Shown in pieces: positions 63,887 to 64,000 of a stretch of 64,000 nt of DNA. A model generated the notes under the pieces. The model saw nothing but the letters and a program-made list of their open reading frames with translations, did no database searches and was not told the DNA's origin. The stretch is taken from the NCBI RefSeq assembly GCF_048128805.1, contig NC_135999.1, positions 13,287,190-13,351,189 on the forward strand, read 5' to 3'. The DNA comes from Centroberyx gerrardi (Eukaryota > Chordata > Actinopteri > Beryciformes > Berycidae). Every line of letters starts with the position of its first letter. The first letter of the stretch is position 1. The position numbers and the translations under genes are program-made.

Positions 63887-64000
63887 TAGCAATCTTTTTG
63901 GACTGATACACTCATGTGGCAAGAATGAGTAGCACCGTGTTCGGTGTTTGTTTGTCTACTTACCTCTGTTGTCTGTGTTCATAATACAAACAAATGAACG

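Overview
This window is vertebrate nuclear DNA, almost certainly from a teleost fish. Genes are split by GT-AG introns, TATA and polyadenylation signals are eukaryotic, dinucleotide microsatellites are abundant, and the introns carry fish-type hAT, Tc1/mariner and L2-tailed repeats. I see no bacterial operons, CRISPR arrays or tRNA/rRNA genes.

Five protein-coding genes lie in the order known from human chromosome 4q31. ELMOD2 (+, 3' part only, 260-2402) converges tail to tail with UCP1 (-, complete, 3820-6409, 307 aa). TBC1D9 (-, complete, 21 coding exons, 10432-35247, 1293 aa) follows in the same direction as UCP1. RNF150 (-, complete, 7 exons, 44026-59983, 428 aa) comes next. ZNF330 (+, first four coding exons, 61957-63880) starts head to head with RNF150 and runs off the right edge. 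I fixed exon borders by hand from splice sites, codon phase and remembered family sequence. The summed coding lengths of the three complete genes are each divisible by three.

The genes do not form one pathway. ELMOD2 is a GTPase-activating protein for ARF/ARL GTPases, UCP1 a mitochondrial inner-membrane carrier, TBC1D9 a GRAM/TBC/EF-hand Rab-GAP-type protein, RNF150 a PA-TM-RING E3 ligase-type membrane protein, and ZNF330 a cysteine-rich nucleolar protein. What links them is an old conserved gene neighbourhood.

The non-coding part holds five transposon insertions whose target-site duplications (TSDs) are 8 bp, as expected for hAT elements. Three TSDs are perfect and two diverged. One element keeps a BED zinc-finger exon joined by in-phase splice sites to a second short exon but has lost the transposase core. 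Another keeps only the C-terminal hAT dimerisation segment. Two hAT insertions sit on either side of TBC1D9 exon 5. Further items are a TTAA-flanked fold-back element, a long intronic hairpin, a Tc1/mariner relic, and GT/CA tracts starting right at two TBC1D9 splice donors. UCP1 lacks the histidine pair of mammalian UCP1. I found no convincing unknown multi-gene system; the most unusual material is the transposon-derived content.
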